Positions 36,457 to 44,903 of a stretch of DNA of 64,000 nt are shown piece by piece. The notes under the pieces were generated by a model. It was not told the DNA's origin and did not search any database. It worked only from the letters and a program-made list of their open reading frames with translations. This DNA comes from Chryseobacterium gleum (GTDB taxonomy: Bacteria; Bacteroidota; Bacteroidia; UBA10329). How positions within the stretch are numbered: position 1 is the stretch's first letter; the number at the start of each line of letters is the position of its first letter. Position numbers and translations under genes: made by a program. The stretch lies in the NCBI GenBank assembly GCA_945903645.1, contig CAMDOM010000008.1:1-64000 (forward strand). Reading direction: 5' to 3'.

Positions 36457-38496
36457 ATGAGAATGAGGAAGTTCACTAAACTCGCACTGGCTCTAGCTTT
36501 TTGCCCTTTATTGGGAGTAGCAAATACAGCCGATTTTACCCCTTTGGCTGTCTGTCAGGGTTCTCAAAGCATTTTCTCCAGTACTTCGGTAACCTCTGGT
36601 GGCGAATCGATTGTGCTTTGGGAATGGGACTTGGATGCTGATGGTCAGTTTGATAATGCAACTGGCCCTGTTGTGTCGTATCAATTCGACAATGCGGGTA
36701 CCTTTCAAGTTGGACTACGCATCACAACTGACTTAGGCACCCAAGTGGCTGCCTACAAATTGATAACTGTCAATCCAGTTCCAATGGCTGCTTTCTCCGT
36801 TGCCGATGTGTGTAAAGGAAGCAATTCTATGATAGTAAGTTCGTCTATTGTAGCTTCTGGCAGCATAGCATCTTGGGAATGGGATCTGGACAACGATGGG
36901 CAATATGACGATGCCACGGGAGAATCTGTTTCTCACAACTTTGGCAATGCTGGTAGTTATGTAGTTGGTTTGCGTGTAACTAGCGATTTGGGATGTCAAA
37001 GCACTTCAACCGGTGGTGCCGTTGTAGACCCATCGCCTACTGCTAATCTCACAGCGCAAAATGTTTGTCTTGGCGATGAAACAACCCTAAATGGAATTGC
37101 TTCAGTAAGTTCAGGACTCATTGCAAGTTATGAATGGGAACTCAATGGCAACAACTTATTTGATGATGCAACTGGTGTTCAAATTAATAATCAGTTTATT
37201 AGCGATGGTAATTACCAAATAGGATTGCAGGTAACTACGGACCAAGGTTGTGTGGCAGACACCTTCAAATTAGTAACAATCGCACCATATCCCTACATCA
37301 ACTTTAGCTTCAACACTGCATGTCAGGGCGAGGATGTTCAGTTCAATAACTTCACTGGTAATGTGGTTGGGACCATTGGTTACACTTGGACTTTCGGCAC
37401 TTTTGGCGTAACTTCTGCCGTAGCACCATCTTTCTTATTTGCGAATAGTGGAACATTCCCAATCACATTGGTTGGACTTACTTCCTTTGGTTGCAGCGCT
37501 TCATTAACGCAAGAAATCACAGTTTCTCCATCACCAACGGCCGAATTTTCATTCTCAGAAGTTTGTGTGGGTGCGCAAACTTCATTTGCAAATACCAGTA
37601 CGCCCAATGGCAGCACCATTCAAAGCTTCCTATGGAACTTTGACGATTCGAATGTGAGTGCCTCAGTAAATCCATTTCATAACTTCCTTTTCCCTGGTAG
37701 TTATGATGTGTCTCTGATTGCCTACACAACAGCAGGATGCCGTGATACGGCAACTCATGTAGTAAGTGTTTGGGAAAACCCCACACCTCAAATCACTGCA
37801 TCTGGACCAGTTGCATTTTGCCAAGGTGGAAACGTGCTTCTTACTGTAAACCCTCCTGGATCAATAACTCTATGGAGCACTGGAGATTTGACTCAGGGCA
37901 TAACCGCATCACAGGCTGGAACTTATACCGCTGCTATAGTGGATGGTAAAGGATGTCGAGGCGAAACAGAAATTGTGATTACTGTGTACGCGCTTCCAAC
38001 TCTTATAGCAAGCAACGATACCATTGTGAGTCTTGGCGAAGATGTTCCGCTTTGGGTAGCTGGAGCTAACTCTTACTCTTGGGCACCAGAAACGTTTTTA
38101 GACTTTCCGTTGAGTGCAACTCCAATTAGCTCTCCAACAAGTGATTTAATCTATACAGTTACTGGTGAGGATTTGAATGGCTGTACCGATACCGAAGACG
38201 TGAGCGTAAGAGTAACCACAGACTACAATCTGAAACCCGTTAATCTGTTTACACCAAATGGCGATGGTTCAAACGAGCGTTTTTATGTCGGCAACATTGA
38301 CCAGTATACCGATTGTGGAGTAACGGTCTTTAACCGTTACGGCAACCAAGTGTTTTCTGAAAAACCGTACCTAAACAACTGGACAGGAACTTTCAACAAT
38401 TCGCCATTGCCAGAAGGTTCGTACTACTACATCATAGATTGTGATGGAAGACCAGAGCGATTTGATGGTTCCGTAACCATCTTAAGAGATAAATAA
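36457..38496 (+). CDS. PKD-domain surface protein with T9SS type B (gliding-associated) tail
   Basis: 679 residues with a signal peptide (1-23). Five PKD-like domains follow in tandem (from about residue 28 to 435). The first two contain Asp-rich loops (DLDADGQFDNATG, DLDNDGQYDDATG) that look like calcium sites. Two Ig-like modules (about 440-585) come next. The C-terminus (about 590-679: VNLFTPNGDGSNERFYV ... VTVFNRYGNQVF ... LPEGSYYYII) is a type B T9SS sorting domain (CHU_C/TIGR04131). Type B cargo generally depends on a PorP/SprF-type protein for secretion, and such a gene is immediately downstream. An external, possibly self-assembling or adhesive role is likely. Confidence 0.93.
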   Translation: MRMRKFTKLALALAFCPLLGVANTADFTPLAVCQGSQSIFSSTSVTSGGESIVLWEWDLDADGQFDNATGPVVSYQFDNAGTFQVGLRITTDLGTQVAAYKLITVNPVPMAAFSVADVCKGSNSMIVSSSIVASGSIASWEWDLDNDGQYDDATGESVSHNFGNAGSYVVGLRVTSDLGCQSTSTGGAVVDPSPTANLTAQNVCLGDETTLNGIASVSSGLIASYEWELNGNNLFDDATGVQINNQFISDGNYQIGLQVTTDQGCVADTFKLVTIAPYPYINFSFNTACQGEDVQFNNFTGNVVGTIGYTWTFGTFGVTSAVAPSFLFANSGTFPITLVGLTSFGCSASLTQEITVSPSPTAEFSFSEVCVGAQTSFANTSTPNGSTIQSFLWNFDDSNVSASVNPFHNFLFPGSYDVSLIAYTTAGCRDTATHVVSVWENPTPQITASGPVAFCQGGNVLLTVNPPGSITLWSTGDLTQGITASQAGTYTAAIVDGKGCRGETEIVITVYALPTLIASNDTIVSLGEDVPLWVAGANSYSWAPETFLDFPLSATPISSPTSDLIYTVTGEDLNGCTDTEDVSVRVTTDYNLKPVNLFTPNGDGSNERFYVGNIDQYTDCGVTVFNRYGNQVFSEKPYLNNWTGTFNNSPLPEGSYYYIIDCDGRPERFDGSVTILRDK

Positions 38497-38537
38497 AACA
38501 GCGCATAGCCCAGTTGCCAACAGCTAAAAAGAAAACT

Positions 38538-39974
38538 ATGAGAACACTATTTACAAACATATTGCTATTGTTTGGAGGAATGTTATTCTTCTCGAAGGCT
38601 ACCCTAGCACAACAACTTCCGATGTCAAGCTTGTACTCTCAAAACAGGTTTATGATAAACCCCGCTAGCGCGGGCTACGAAGATGGTTTGGTGGCTCACT
38701 TAAACTTTCGCAACCAATGGGCTGGAGTAAAAGGCTCACCAACTACAGGATGGTTGAGTTTGCACAGCCCTATTGGAAAGAATACCAATATTGGCGGTAT
38801 CGCGTCTTATGACAAAACAGATTTTATCTCAATAGTAAACATTCAATTGGCGTATGCACACAACATCAAGCTAACCAAAGAGCATTTTCTTTCGCTTGGA
38901 TTGTCTGCTGGTGTAAATAGCGTTTCATTCAATTTGGATGAAGCCGTGGTAGAAAATGCCTCAGATGTCATTCTTGCCAATGGCAATGTTGCGAGCACCA
39001 CAGTGGCCTTAGATTTCGGATTGCGTTACCATTGGAAAGGACTTGAAGTAGGCGCTGCTGCTCCGAACATTATCGGAAATGTAGGCCAGCTTAAGGGCAA
39101 AGACAATACGTTTAAGTACGATATCAATCGGCATTACAGGTTTTATGCGAGCTACGAAATGATGATTAAAAACATCTTTATTGCTCCATACGGTATGGTT
39201 CGTTTTCTTCCCAACACACCAGTATCATGGGATGTTGCACTAAAAGCTGGCTACAAACGCATAGTTTGGGCTTCCTTTATGTGGAGGGCAGAAACTGGCC
39301 CGGTAGCTGGAGTTGGCTTTAAGGTGGCTGATAAATTTAGTTTCGCTTATGCTTATGATTTTACACTCAATGGTTTAGATAACAGCCCATGGAGCAACGA
39401 AATCATGATTTCTTTCCACTTGGATGGCTTTAAGAAGAAGCTCAAAAAGATAGAGGAACGCATGGATGTGATGGAGCAAGGCAATTTGGCACTTGCATCG
39501 CGCATGGACAGCCTTCAAATGGCTCTAAGTGCTAAAATGGATTCATTGTCAAATGATGTAAACGTGATTCGCGAACAAGACTTAGTGCGTATTCAAGAAG
39601 ATATTGACCGTCTCACCAAAGAGATTGAGGATATGGGCAAATCGAAGGTTGATACTGGTGACTTGAATGGATTGCTTCAACGCATTACACCAGTTTTGGA
39701 TTCTGAAGGTAATTTGAGTATGACTAGCGAGAATCTGGAAAGTGGATACTACGTAGTAATCGAATCGTTCAGGAGTTTAGATAACGCGAATCGTGGAGTG
39801 GAAATCTGGAAGAAGAAAAACCGTGAGGCCATCATTGTTTATGACGAGGAGCGCAAATGGTATTATGTATACTCACAGCGTTTTGGAACTGATAAAGAAG
39901 CCCGTAAAGAAATGCGTGCTACTCGAAAAGCAGATGTGCCAGATGCTTGGGTGCATAAATACAGAGTACTGTAA
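38538..39974 (+). CDS. PorP/SprF-family T9SS protein with coiled coil and SPOR-like C-terminus
   Basis: 478 residues from the ATG at 38538; the frame also opens at a TTG at 38514, but only the ATG is followed directly by a normal signal peptide. Residues about 27-310 are the PorP/SprF outer-membrane beta-barrel (MSSLYSQNRFMINPASAGY, LNFRNQWAGVKGSPTTGWLSLH). Then come a charged coiled coil (about 310-390, KKLKKIEERMDVMEQ) and a C-terminal domain (about 405-478: GYYVVIESF, ANRGVEIWKKK, WYYVYSQRFGTDKEARKE) that resembles a SPOR peptidoglycan-binding fold. Ordinary PorP/SprF proteins stop after the barrel at about 300-340 residues, so this is a fusion. It is the third gene of the adhesin operon. 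Confidence 0.88.
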   Translation: MRTLFTNILLLFGGMLFFSKATLAQQLPMSSLYSQNRFMINPASAGYEDGLVAHLNFRNQWAGVKGSPTTGWLSLHSPIGKNTNIGGIASYDKTDFISIVNIQLAYAHNIKLTKEHFLSLGLSAGVNSVSFNLDEAVVENASDVILANGNVASTTVALDFGLRYHWKGLEVGAAAPNIIGNVGQLKGKDNTFKYDINRHYRFYASYEMMIKNIFIAPYGMVRFLPNTPVSWDVALKAGYKRIVWASFMWRAETGPVAGVGFKVADKFSFAYAYDFTLNGLDNSPWSNEIMISFHLDGFKKKLKKIEERMDVMEQGNLALASRMDSLQMALSAKMDSLSNDVNVIREQDLVRIQEDIDRLTKEIEDMGKSKVDTGDLNGLLQRITPVLDSEGNLSMTSENLESGYYVVIESFRSLDNANRGVEIWKKKNREAIIVYDEERKWYYVYSQRFGTDKEARKEMRATRKADVPDAWVHKYRVL

Positions 39975-40082
39975 GTAAATTAACATTACACGCACTTATT
40001 TAAAACTCTTTATCCTCATCCGTACTGATTTGGGAATGAGTTGGTTACTCTCTTTGCCAACAGTTCGAATTACCTGCTTTAA

Positions 40083-40253
40083 ATGGATATGACTTCAAAA
40101 GCTATTACCAGTGAAGAAGAATACAATGCCGCCTTGGCACGCTTGGACGAACTCTTCGAAGTACAACGTAATAAAGAAGAGCAAGCAGAATTTGATTTGC
40201 TTGCAGAATTGATAGAAGCGTATGAAGATGAGAATTGGCCTTTAGAGGAATAG
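40083..40253 (+). CDS. Small acidic protein resembling the N-terminal part of HigA-type antitoxins
   Basis: 56 residues from ATG 40083 (another ATG two codons in). The pattern ITSEEEYNAALARLDELFE and then LLAELIEAYEDENWPLEE matches the N-terminal helical segment of HigA-like antitoxins, which in full-length members is followed by a helix-turn-helix domain. Here a stop follows immediately, so either the DNA-binding domain has been lost or this is a stand-alone small protein. No toxin gene of the RelE/HigB type is next to it. The next gene (DUF4286) starts 58 bases later. Confidence 0.55.
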   Translation: MDMTSKAITSEEEYNAALARLDELFEVQRNKEEQAEFDLLAELIEAYEDENWPLEE

Positions 40254-40311
40254 ATTGCACTATTGCCAAAATACTTCTACCATTTTCACTTTCCACATTT
40301 CATAAATCAAA

Positions 40312-40623
40312 ATGATTATTTACAACGTCACCATCAATGTAGACAATAGCGTACACAGCGAATGGCTTGCTTGGATGCGCGATGTTCATATTCCGGAGGT
40401 GATGGCTACAGGCTATTTTTTAGAGAATCGATTCTGCCGCATCCTGGTTCAAGAAAAAGAAGGCACCTCCTACTCTGTCCAATATTTGTGTAAGAATATG
40501 GAAGACCTTCAGGAATACCAACGAGATCATGCGCCTGCTTTGCAAAAGGCTGTGCAGGACAAGTATGCGGGCAAGTTTGTGGCGTTTCGAACGTTGCTGG
40601 AAGTAGTAAGGAGTAAGGCATAA
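40312..40623 (+). CDS. DUF4286-family protein
   Basis: 103 residues with the ferredoxin-like dimeric alpha/beta-barrel pattern of DUF4286: MIIYNVTINVDNSVHSEWLAWM, HIPEVMATGYF, SYSVQYLCKNMEDLQEYQ and FVAFRTLLEVV. It is a small cytosolic protein of unknown function found throughout Bacteroidota, often just before rsmA as here. Confidence 0.85.
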   Translation: MIIYNVTINVDNSVHSEWLAWMRDVHIPEVMATGYFLENRFCRILVQEKEGTSYSVQYLCKNMEDLQEYQRDHAPALQKAVQDKYAGKFVAFRTLLEVVRSKA

Positions 40624-40674
40624 GGAGTAAGCGATTAGGGTTCCAATCTCTCTTATCGTCAATCATTAACCATC

Positions 40675-40690
40675 TCCCGAAGTATCGGGA
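40675..40690. repeat. Short palindrome TCCCGA-AGTA-TCGGGA
   Basis: A perfect 6-bp inverted repeat around AGTA in the gap before rsmA. A related, longer hairpin (TCCCGAAGT ... ACTTCGGAACGGGA) lies inside hairpin-repeat copy C at 49412-49440. Such CCCGAAGT-type palindromes recur in Bacteroidota intergenic DNA; function unknown. Confidence 0.55.
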
Positions 40691-40709
40691 CGCAAATCAT
40701 CAATTCTAC

Positions 40710-41474
40710 TTGGTACAACCTAAGAAACACCTCGGTCAGCATTTCCTTCGGGACGAGTGCATTGCCAGCGATATTGCCAATGCACTTACTGGTCATGGCG
40801 GCTACAATAACGTTTTAGAAGTTGGTCCTGGAACAGGTGTTCTGACCAAGTATTTAATGGAGCGCAAGGATATTACACTACATGCGGTAGAGATGGATCC
40901 TGAAAGCGTGGATTATTTAAGGGCGCACTATCCCCAGATTTCTGGAAGGTTGCAGTCTGGAGACTTTCTTCGCCTGAATTTGGATGCTATTGGCGATGGT
41001 CCGCTAGCGATTATCGGTAATTTCCCTTACAACATCAGTTCACAGATTTTTTTTAAAGTATTAGAACACCGCGACCATATACCCGAAGTGGTGGGAATGT
41101 TGCAAAAGGAAGTGGCAGAGCGGCTTGCTGCACCTCCTGGGTCTAAGACCTATGGCATATTGAGCGTGCTGTTGCAAGCTTGGTACGATGTGGAATATCT
41201 GTTTTCTGTTCCACCTGCGGTATTCTATCCGCCACCTAAGGTTGATTCGGGAGTAATACGCGTAAAACGTAATACCCGTGCATCGCTAGGTTGTGATGAG
41301 AAAGTATTTGTTCGAGTGGTGAAAGCTGGTTTTGGGCAACGAAGAAAGACGCTACGGAATGCATTGGGAAGCATTCAATTTACCACACCGCCTGATGCAC
41401 ATTTGCTCACTCTACGTGCCGAACGACTTAGTGTAGAGAACTTTATTTCAATTGCGAAGTGCGTGGGAAGTTGA
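40710..41474 (+). CDS. rsmA: 16S rRNA (adenine-N6)-dimethyltransferase RsmA/KsgA
   Basis: 254 residues with a TTG start at 40710; no in-frame ATG exists upstream, and the protein begins at the family's usual KKHLGQHFL. It dimethylates the two adjacent adenines in helix 45 of 16S rRNA late in 30S assembly. Visible are the SAM-binding loop EVGPGTGVLTKYL, the catalytic IGNFPYNISSQI (NLPY-type motif with Phe), and the C-terminal GFGQRRKTLRNAL. Follows DUF4286. Confidence 0.95.
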   Translation: MVQPKKHLGQHFLRDECIASDIANALTGHGGYNNVLEVGPGTGVLTKYLMERKDITLHAVEMDPESVDYLRAHYPQISGRLQSGDFLRLNLDAIGDGPLAIIGNFPYNISSQIFFKVLEHRDHIPEVVGMLQKEVAERLAAPPGSKTYGILSVLLQAWYDVEYLFSVPPAVFYPPPKVDSGVIRVKRNTRASLGCDEKVFVRVVKAGFGQRRKTLRNALGSIQFTTPPDAHLLTLRAERLSVENFISIAKCVGS

Positions 41475-41535
41475 TTTCTACATATAAGTTGATTTCCATA
41501 AATCTCTGTTTATCGATTCACAACTCAACTCAATA

Positions 41536-42219
41536 TCACTTTTGTGTTGTATAATCCCGCTGTCCAAAAATGGCACTACCTACACGAACCATAGTGCTTC
41601 CCTCCTCCACTGCCAGTGCATAATCTCCTGACATTCCCATGCTAAGCGTGGAAAAATGAGGTTGATTCGAAAAAAAATGCTGCTTCAAAGAATCGTTTAT
41701 GCTTTTCAATTTTCGAAACTCATGCCTTACTTGCAAAGCGTTGTTGGTAAAGCTGGCCATACCCATCACACCAACTATGCGCACATGAGCTAAACGTTGA
41801 ATTTGCTCTGAGCGCAGCATGGCTTCTGCTTCTTCTAGCTCAAACCCAAACTTTGTTTCTTCTGTAGCAATATGAAACTGAAGCAATACATCAATAATAC
41901 GATGATGCAAACCAGCCTGTTTATCCACTTCCAAAAGCAAACGTTCGGAATCTATACCATGAATAAGATGAACAAAAGGAGCTATTTCACCAACCTTATT
42001 ACGCTGCAAATGCCCAATTAAATGCCAGAAAATATCCTGAGGCATTTCTGCATGTTTGGCCACCATTTCTTGGACACGGTTCTCCCCAAAATGCCGCTGA
42101 CCAGCCCCATAGGCTTGCATGATTAGCTCGACAGGATGTGTTTTAGAGACAGCCACCAATGTGACATGGTTGGGCAATTCTTGGCGAATATTTTTGAGTT
42201 GTTGTGAAACGAATGTCAT
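41536..42219 (-). CDS. YggS/PLPBP-family pyridoxal-phosphate homeostasis protein
   Basis: 227 residues, single TIM-barrel. The PLP-binding Lys lies in LVAVSKTHP (Lys26), with GENRVQE, WHLIGHLQRNK, HGIDSERLL, MGMSGDYALAVEEGSTMVRVGSAIFG near the end, all standard for this family. It is a cytosolic protein that buffers pyridoxal phosphate and affects amino-acid metabolism; no enzymatic reaction is established. The sequence AACTTTGCAGC just before the ATG resembles a -7 box but lacks the TA. Confidence 0.93.
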   Translation of the reverse strand: MTFVSQQLKNIRQELPNHVTLVAVSKTHPVELIMQAYGAGQRHFGENRVQEMVAKHAEMPQDIFWHLIGHLQRNKVGEIAPFVHLIHGIDSERLLLEVDKQAGLHHRIIDVLLQFHIATEETKFGFELEEAEAMLRSEQIQRLAHVRIVGVMGMASFTNNALQVRHEFRKLKSINDSLKQHFFSNQPHFSTLSMGMSGDYALAVEEGSTMVRVGSAIFGQRDYTTQK

Positions 42220-42306
42220 GATGCTGCAAAGTTGTGTTAAAAGCAGAGAATTGGCGTACTTCGGGGAAGTTTTTAACGCAGCAACTCAAATAAAACTATA
42301 ATCGTT

Positions 42307-43590
42307 TTGTCTCTTCCCTCGCTTGACACAAGTGCTATGGCACGCGAAAATTATTGGCTAAAGAGCCTTCAAGAACATGTAGCTTATGTTTTGGCACATA
42401 GTCCATTCTACAAAGAACACCTCAAATGGGCTGGAGCCGAGGCGCTTGCCATGCGTTCTTTGAATGATTTTCGTGATTTGCCATATACCGAAAAGGATGA
42501 CTTGGCTCGCGAAAATGAAGCATTCCTGGCATTGCCAATGCGAGATGTGCGTGATATTGTTACTACGAGTGGCACCCTAGGCAATCCTGTATCGTATTAT
42601 CTCACCGCACACGATTTGCAGCGTTTGGCGCAGAACGAAGCTGGCTCGTATCGCATTGCGGGATGTACTGCGGACGATACGTTTCAATTGCTAACGACCA
42701 TTGACAAGCGCTTTATGGCTGGGCTTGCTTATTTTTTGGGAGTGCAAGAATTAGGCGGACGTATTATTCGCTCTGGTCCGGGCGCCTTGCAAATGCAATG
42801 GGAAAGTATTTTGAAGTTTAAGCCAACAGTACTAATCGCAGTTCCTTCATTTCTTCCACGGTTAATACGCTATGGAAAAGAACAAGGCATAGACATTAAT
42901 GCCACTTCTGTTAAGCGTATTATTTGCATTGGAGAACCTGTGCGCGATGCCCAATTGAACCCGAATATATTAGCGCAACGCATCACTGGCGAATGGAATG
43001 TATCGCTCTTTTCAACGTATGCCAGCACCGAGATGGCCACAGCTTTCACCGAATGTTCGGCTGGATCAGGTGTGCATATTCAACCCGAGCGCGTATATGT
43101 TGAAGTCCTTAAAGAAAATGGCGAACATGCTGCGGATGGAGAAGCTGGTGAAGTTGTCGCCACACCGTTGGGAGTACAAGGAATGCCGTTGTTGCGTTAC
43201 CGCACTGGAGATATTTGCCATTGGCACACCAAAACTTGCTCGTGTGGACGTAATACACCTCGGTTAGGCCCTGTAGTTGGTCGCAGGCAACAATTATTAA
43301 AGTTTAGGGGTACATCGCTCTATCCAAATGCAATAATTGACGAATTGAATACCATGCATGAAGTGGTGGCTTTTGTGATTGAGGTCTATAGCGATGAACT
43401 TGGACTTGACGAAGTTTTGTTGCGTATTGCTCTAAGAGGCGAAGATGCTGCCACCAAAGTCAAAGACCATTTAGCATCAAAACTGCGGGTTAGCCCTCGA
43501 ATAATTTTAGCAGAAAAGACAGAAATAGACCGCTTAAAATTTGATGATAACGAGCGAAAACCTAGAGTTTTCTTTGATAAGCGATTGTGA
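42307..43590 (+). CDS. Phenylacetate-CoA ligase-like AMP-forming ligase
   Basis: 427 residues with a TTG start at 42307. The next in-frame ATG is at 42337, but the extra residues LPSLD match the N-terminus of PaaK-type proteins, so I prefer the TTG. It has the PaaK core: HSPFYKEHL, DLPYTEKDDL, TTSGTLGNPVSYY (phosphate loop), YASTEMATAFTEC, RYRTGDIC with a Cys-rich CSCGRNTPRLGPVVGRRQQLLKFRG, and the C-terminal AMP-binding lid. It probably activates a carboxylate with ATP and CoA; no paa genes are adjacent, so the acid is unknown. Confidence 0.85.
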   Translation: MSLPSLDTSAMARENYWLKSLQEHVAYVLAHSPFYKEHLKWAGAEALAMRSLNDFRDLPYTEKDDLARENEAFLALPMRDVRDIVTTSGTLGNPVSYYLTAHDLQRLAQNEAGSYRIAGCTADDTFQLLTTIDKRFMAGLAYFLGVQELGGRIIRSGPGALQMQWESILKFKPTVLIAVPSFLPRLIRYGKEQGIDINATSVKRIICIGEPVRDAQLNPNILAQRITGEWNVSLFSTYASTEMATAFTECSAGSGVHIQPERVYVEVLKENGEHAADGEAGEVVATPLGVQGMPLLRYRTGDICHWHTKTCSCGRNTPRLGPVVGRRQQLLKFRGTSLYPNAIIDELNTMHEVVAFVIEVYSDELGLDEVLLRIALRGEDAATKVKDHLASKLRVSPRIILAEKTEIDRLKFDDNERKPRVFFDKRL

Positions 43591-43626
43591 TGAACCGTAG
43601 GCTAAATTTCAACAGAGCATGACCAA

Positions 43627-43938
43627 TCAATCTATGTCATCATCCTCAAGAATCTCTTGTCCCTTTTTAGGGTCTGTGGGGAGTTTAAAAGATTGTCCTT
43701 CCCAATAACATGCATAGCAGCGATACCGTTTTACTGGTAAAATACCCAACGTAAAAATAGGAACCCACTTATCTATACTATTGCGCTTCTTACGCCTAAG
43801 TCGACTGTTGCATTCTGGGCACGTTGTAAGTCTATAAAACTTGGACCAACGAAGAAACAAAAGAAGAGTTAAATAAATACTTAGGATAACTAACGTTTGA
43901 ATCCCAACTGCCTTTAAGAGTGAAACGTAATCAACCAT
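43627..43938 (-). CDS. Small membrane protein with zinc ribbon
   Basis: 103 residues. One membrane helix near the N-terminus (about 9-28, VGIQTLVILSIYLTLLLFL) is followed by a zinc-ribbon pattern with two CxxC-type pairs, CPEC and CYAC, and an acidic tail (EILEDDDID). It is probably bound to the inner membrane with a cytosolic zinc ribbon. I recognise no named family. Confidence 0.6.
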   Translation of the reverse strand: MVDYVSLLKAVGIQTLVILSIYLTLLLFLRWSKFYRLTTCPECNSRLRRKKRNSIDKWVPIFTLGILPVKRYRCYACYWEGQSFKLPTDPKKGQEILEDDDID

Positions 43939-44138
43939 AGGTAGAATAAATGCGCTTCAAATATATTGGTTAAACTCTGCTTGAATCATGTAATTATGTT
44001 AGAAAAAAAACAAAACGATTCATACATGTTATTCGTCACTTTTACTTTATCGCAACCAATAGTCTTTTTTGCATATTTAGCAGGTCAGAACAAGCTTGTT
44101 TCTAGTGTGTTTAATAAATGAATAATTACTAATAGCGC

Positions 44139-44903
44139 ATGCTAATCCTATTATCTCCCGCTAAAAAGTTGGATTATGCCAATCAAACCCTCACTGCAGA
44201 TTTTACAATTCCAGAAAATCTTGTTCAGTCAGAAAAGCTAGTTAAATCTTTGCAAAAGCTCTCCGTAAAGAAAATTTGTGAGCTTATGGATTTGAGCGAA
44301 GATTTGGGGCAGTTAAATGTGCAGCGCTATTCTTCTTGGAATACGGATTTTACTCAGGGAGAATTGAAACAAGCCATCTTAGCCTTCAATGGCGAAGTGT
44401 ATCAAGGTATGGATGCCAATCACATGACTGAGTCTGACCTAGAATTTGCCCAAAACAATCTCCGAATTCTTAGTGGGTTGCATGGATTGCTGCGACCTTT
44501 AGATTTGATAAAACCCTATCGATTGGAAATGGGGACAAAACTGAGTGTTGGAACTAATAAGAACTTATATTCCTTTTGGGGGGATAGTATTGCGGACAGA
44601 TGCAACGCGGAACTTAAAACATTGGGCAGTAGCACAGTGATAAATTTGGCTTCTGCTGAGTACTTCAAAGCAGTGAACACCAAAAAACTTCAAGCCAATG
44701 TGATTACTCCATCTTTCAAAGACTTGAAGAATGGCCAACTTAAATCGCTTTTTCTGTATATAAAACAAGCCCGTGGTATGATGGCAGGCTTTGCTATTCG
44801 CAATAGAATTAACAATCCCGAAGAATTGAAAGACTTTAATGGCGGTGGTTATCGCTATACCGAAACCTTATCAGACGATACAAACTGGGTGTTTACGAGG
44901 TAG
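44139..44903 (+). CDS. yaaA: Peroxide stress protein YaaA (DUF328/UPF0246)
   Basis: 254 residues, full length. Family signatures are LILLSPAKKLDY at the start, YSSWNTDFT, AFNGEVYQGM, LSGLHGLLRPLDLIKPYRLEMGTKL, LYSFWGD, NLASAEYFKAV and the final YRYTETLSDDTNWVF. YaaA binds DNA and limits intracellular iron damage during peroxide stress in Escherichia coli. Its stop codon abuts the stop codon of the convergent lipoprotein gene with no base between. Confidence 0.95.
   Translation: MLILLSPAKKLDYANQTLTADFTIPENLVQSEKLVKSLQKLSVKKICELMDLSEDLGQLNVQRYSSWNTDFTQGELKQAILAFNGEVYQGMDANHMTESDLEFAQNNLRILSGLHGLLRPLDLIKPYRLEMGTKLSVGTNKNLYSFWGDSIADRCNAELKTLGSSTVINLASAEYFKAVNTKKLQANVITPSFKDLKNGQLKSLFLYIKQARGMMAGFAIRNRINNPEELKDFNGGGYRYTETLSDDTNWVFTR

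Noticed and set aside
43997-44122. 41-codon plus-strand frame before yaaA
   Set aside because: No family resemblance, AT-rich intergenic composition and chance-expected length.
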